6,403 nucleotides of DNA from the NCBI GenBank assembly GCA_025455985.1, contig JALOLM010000266.1, positions 1-6,403 on the forward strand, read 5' to 3'. The position numbers were made by a program, and so were the translations under genes. The DNA is from Candidatus Nanopelagicales bacterium (lineage in GTDB: Bacteria; Actinomycetota; Actinomycetes; S36-B12; UBA10799). The notes under the pieces were generated by a model that was given only the letters and a program-made list of their open reading frames with translations, searched no databases and was not told the origin of the DNA. Position 1 is the stretch's first letter; each line of letters starts with the position of its first letter. Below are positions 4,684 to 6,403 of the stretch, piece after piece.

Positions 4684-6348
4684 TCAGGCAACCACCCGCA
4701 GCACCTCGTCGAGGCTGGTGACCCCGGCCAGAACCTTGGCCAAGCCGTCCTCCCGCAAGGTCTGCATACCCTCTTCGCGCGCAGCCATCGCGATCGTGGC
4801 CGATGATGCCCGCTCGACGGCCAGGTGCTCGATCCGCTCGGTGATGGGCAGCACCTCGTGCAGCGCCACCCGCCCTTTGTAACCGGTGCGGGCGCACACT
4901 GAACAGCCGACGGCACGGTAGATGCGCGGCGGGGCCTGGCCCGGCTCCAGCACCAGGCCGGCCGCCTCCAGCGCAGCCGTGGTGGGTTGGTACGCCTCTT
5001 TGCACTTCGGGCAGAGGCGACGGGCCAGCCGCTGGGCCAGCACGCAGTCCACCGCGGATCCCACCAGGAACGGCTCGATGCCCATCTCGATCAACCGGGT
5101 CACCGCGCTCGGGGCGTCGTTGGTGTGCAACGTGGTGAGCACCAGGTGGCCGGTCAGCGCCGACTCGACCGCGATCTGCGCCGTCTCATGGTCACGGACC
5201 TCACCGATGAGCACGATGTCGGGATCAGAACGCAGGATCGAGCGCAATGCCGCGGCGAACGTCAGCCCCGCCTTGGCGTGGGTCTGCACCTGGTTGACCC
5301 CCGGCAGCCGGTACTCGACCGGGTCCTCGACGGTGATGATGTTGACCTCGGGGCGATTGAGGATGTTGACCGTGGCGTAGAGCGTCGTGGACTTGCCCGA
5401 ACCCGTGGGGCCCACGACCAGGATCATGCCGTAGGGCTTGCCGAAACTGGCTGAGTAGCGCTCGTAGTTGACGTCGCGGAAGCCCAGGTCGGCCAGATCC
5501 AGCATGGCCGTGGAGTTGTCCAGGATCCGCAGGACGATCTTCTCCCCCCACACTGTCGGCAGCGTGGCCACGCGCAGATCGATCTTCTGCCCGTGGGCGT
5601 TGACGCTCATGCGGCCGTCCTGCGGGATGCGTCGCTCGGCGATGTTGATATCCGCCATGATCTTCAACCGGCTGATCACACCGGACTGGATCGACTTGGG
5701 CGAACGCATGACCTCATGCAAGACACCGTCGATGCGGTAGCGCACGCGCAGGTCGGTCTCCGTCGGTTCGAGATGGATGTCCGAGGCCCGGTCCTGAATG
5801 CCCTGCGTGATCAGCAGGTTCACGAACTTGACGATCGGAGCGTCCTCGACGACCTCCTTGATCGTCGCGAGATCCTCGTCCTCCTCAGTGGCTTCGAGCA
5901 CTGTTGTGAGTTCGTCCATCTCGCCGTCGGCCCGGTAGTGCCGGTCGAGGGCGGCCTGGACATCCGTGCGCGTGGCCACTACCGCCTGCACGCTCATCCC
6001 GCTGGCCGAGCGGATGTCATCGATGGCGAAGACGTTGGCGGGATCGCTCATGGCGACCAGCAGCCGTCCGTTCTCGAACCCGATGGGGATCGAACTGTGG
6101 CGCCTACAGACGCTGCCGGGCACTTTCGTCAGCGCCGCGCCGTCGAGGGTGAACTCCGTGAGGTCCACGAACCGCATCCCGATCTGTGCGGCGAGAGCCC
6201 GCACCACCTGGGACTCGGTCAGCATGCCCAGGTCGATGAGCACCCGACCCAGGGAGTGCCCCGCCCCGCGCTGCTCGGACAATGCCGCGCTCAACTGGTC
6301 GGCGGTGATCAGGCCCTGGGACACGAGGATGTCTCCGAGCTGCTTCAT
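4684..6348 (-). CDS. pilB: PilB, type IV pilus extension ATPase with N-terminal MshEN-type domain
   Basis: A GspE/PilB-family cytoplasmic motor ATPase that drives pilin polymerisation through the PilC platform. The 554 residues match usual PilB length. The N-terminus has two tandem 24-residue LGxxL...G...L...Q motifs at 3-26 and 32-55 with a 5-residue spacer, the layout of c-di-GMP-binding MshEN domains; both lack the leading Arg (Gln3, Ser32). Then come a linker rich in acidic residues (about 140-170), the N2 domain (ASDIHLEP at 188-195, RYRIDGVLHE at 203-212) and the motor: Walker A GPTGSGKST 313-321, Asp box ITVEDPVEY 338-346, Walker B DPDIVLIGEVRD 375-386, His box TGHLVLTTLHT 399-409. A zinc tetracysteine (Cys446, Cys449, Cys482, Cys485) is typical of PilB/GspE and absent from PilT. 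ATG 6348 overlaps the preceding stop (ATGA); AAGGGGG lies 10 nt upstream. A type II secretion GspE is less likely given the adjacent pilT. Confidence 0.95.
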   Translation of the reverse strand: MKQLGDILVSQGLITADQLSAALSEQRGAGHSLGRVLIDLGMLTESQVVRALAAQIGMRFVDLTEFTLDGAALTKVPGSVCRRHSSIPIGFENGRLLVAMSDPANVFAIDDIRSASGMSVQAVVATRTDVQAALDRHYRADGEMDELTTVLEATEEDEDLATIKEVVEDAPIVKFVNLLITQGIQDRASDIHLEPTETDLRVRYRIDGVLHEVMRSPKSIQSGVISRLKIMADINIAERRIPQDGRMSVNAHGQKIDLRVATLPTVWGEKIVLRILDNSTAMLDLADLGFRDVNYERYSASFGKPYGMILVVGPTGSGKSTTLYATVNILNRPEVNIITVEDPVEYRLPGVNQVQTHAKAGLTFAAALRSILRSDPDIVLIGEVRDHETAQIAVESALTGHLVLTTLHTNDAPSAVTRLIEMGIEPFLVGSAVDCVLAQRLARRLCPKCKEAYQPTTAALEAAGLVLEPGQAPPRIYRAVGCSVCARTGYKGRVALHEVLPITERIEHLAVERASSATIAMAAREEGMQTLREDGLAKVLAGVTSLDEVLRVVA

Positions 6349-6403
6349 ACTCCGCGCACCCCCTTGATGAGGGCGGTGAGCAGGTCGTCCTCAGCCGGCT
6401 GCG
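6345..6403 (-). CDS. C-terminal end of an unidentified gene upstream of pilB (partial)
   Basis: One minus-strand frame reads QPAEDDLLTALIKGVRGV and stops at TGA (6347-6345), overlapping the pilB ATG as ATGA. Its codons are GC-ending like the neighbouring genes, and the stop/start overlap is typical of coupled genes in one operon. The other two frames either contain a stop or run into pilB out of frame without such a junction. Eighteen residues are too few to name the protein; a role in the same pilus cluster is inferred from coupling only. Confidence 0.5.
   Translation of the reverse strand, partial: QPAEDDLLTALIKGVRGV

Noticed and set aside
3756..4721. Plus-strand open frame (321 codons) opposite pilT
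   Set aside because: Shadow of pilT, which has all its ATPase motifs on the other strand; no recognisable domain in the plus frame.
4617..4916. 100-residue N-terminal extension of PilT
   Set aside because: Lies inside pilB in another frame; a strong ribosome binding site marks the start at 4616.
3477..6348. Type II secretion or Tad pilus locus instead of a type IV pilus
   Set aside because: A true PilT with AIRNLIRE sits between the PilB-type ATPase and PilC; Tad uses CpaF/TadB/TadC and type II secretion lacks PilT.

Overview
The window comes from a high-GC bacterium, most likely an actinomycete. The evidence is strongly GC-biased third codon positions, a DUF222/HNH protein of the '13E12 repeat' type that is typical of Actinomycetota, a perfect TCGAAC-N4-GTTCGA palindrome (the actinobacterial/Gram-positive LexA box), and a promoter layout that predicts a leaderless mRNA. 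Genus cannot be decided from the sequence.

Most of the window is a type IV pilus (T4P) cluster on the minus strand. In transcription order (right to left) it holds: the last codons of an unidentified upstream gene (6403-6345); pilB, the extension ATPase (6348-4684), which overlaps that gene by an ATGA; pilT, the retraction ATPase (4616-3477), 67 bp further on with its own strong ribosome binding site; and pilC, the inner-membrane platform gene (3480-2343), which overlaps pilT by an ATGA. At the left edge a major-pilin-like gene (300 to beyond position 1) is also on the minus strand. Together these encode an assembly ATPase, a retraction ATPase, a platform and a fibre subunit. No prepilin peptidase or PilMNO genes are visible here; they may lie outside.

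Between pilC and the pilin sit two genes that do not belong to a pilus system: a plus-strand DUF222/HNH endonuclease-like gene (1212-2327), convergent with pilC, and a minus-strand histidine phosphatase (1114-452). The two are divergent across a 97-bp spacer that holds a perfect LexA/SOS box, a perfect DnaA-box 9-mer and a -10 element placed so that transcription of the HNH gene should begin on its own ATG.

The main anomalies are: (1) pilC is broken. About 28-29 codons of the second T2SSF repeat are missing and the frame is shifted at the junction, although both flanks are well conserved. (2) The HNH gene carries a textbook SOS operator overlapping a leaderless promoter. (3) PilB has two tandem 24-residue MshEN-type motifs with the 5-residue spacer known from c-di-GMP-binding ATPases. 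I see no CRISPR array, RNA gene, insertion sequence or strong intrinsic terminator. There is no gene-free stretch longer than about 150 bp.
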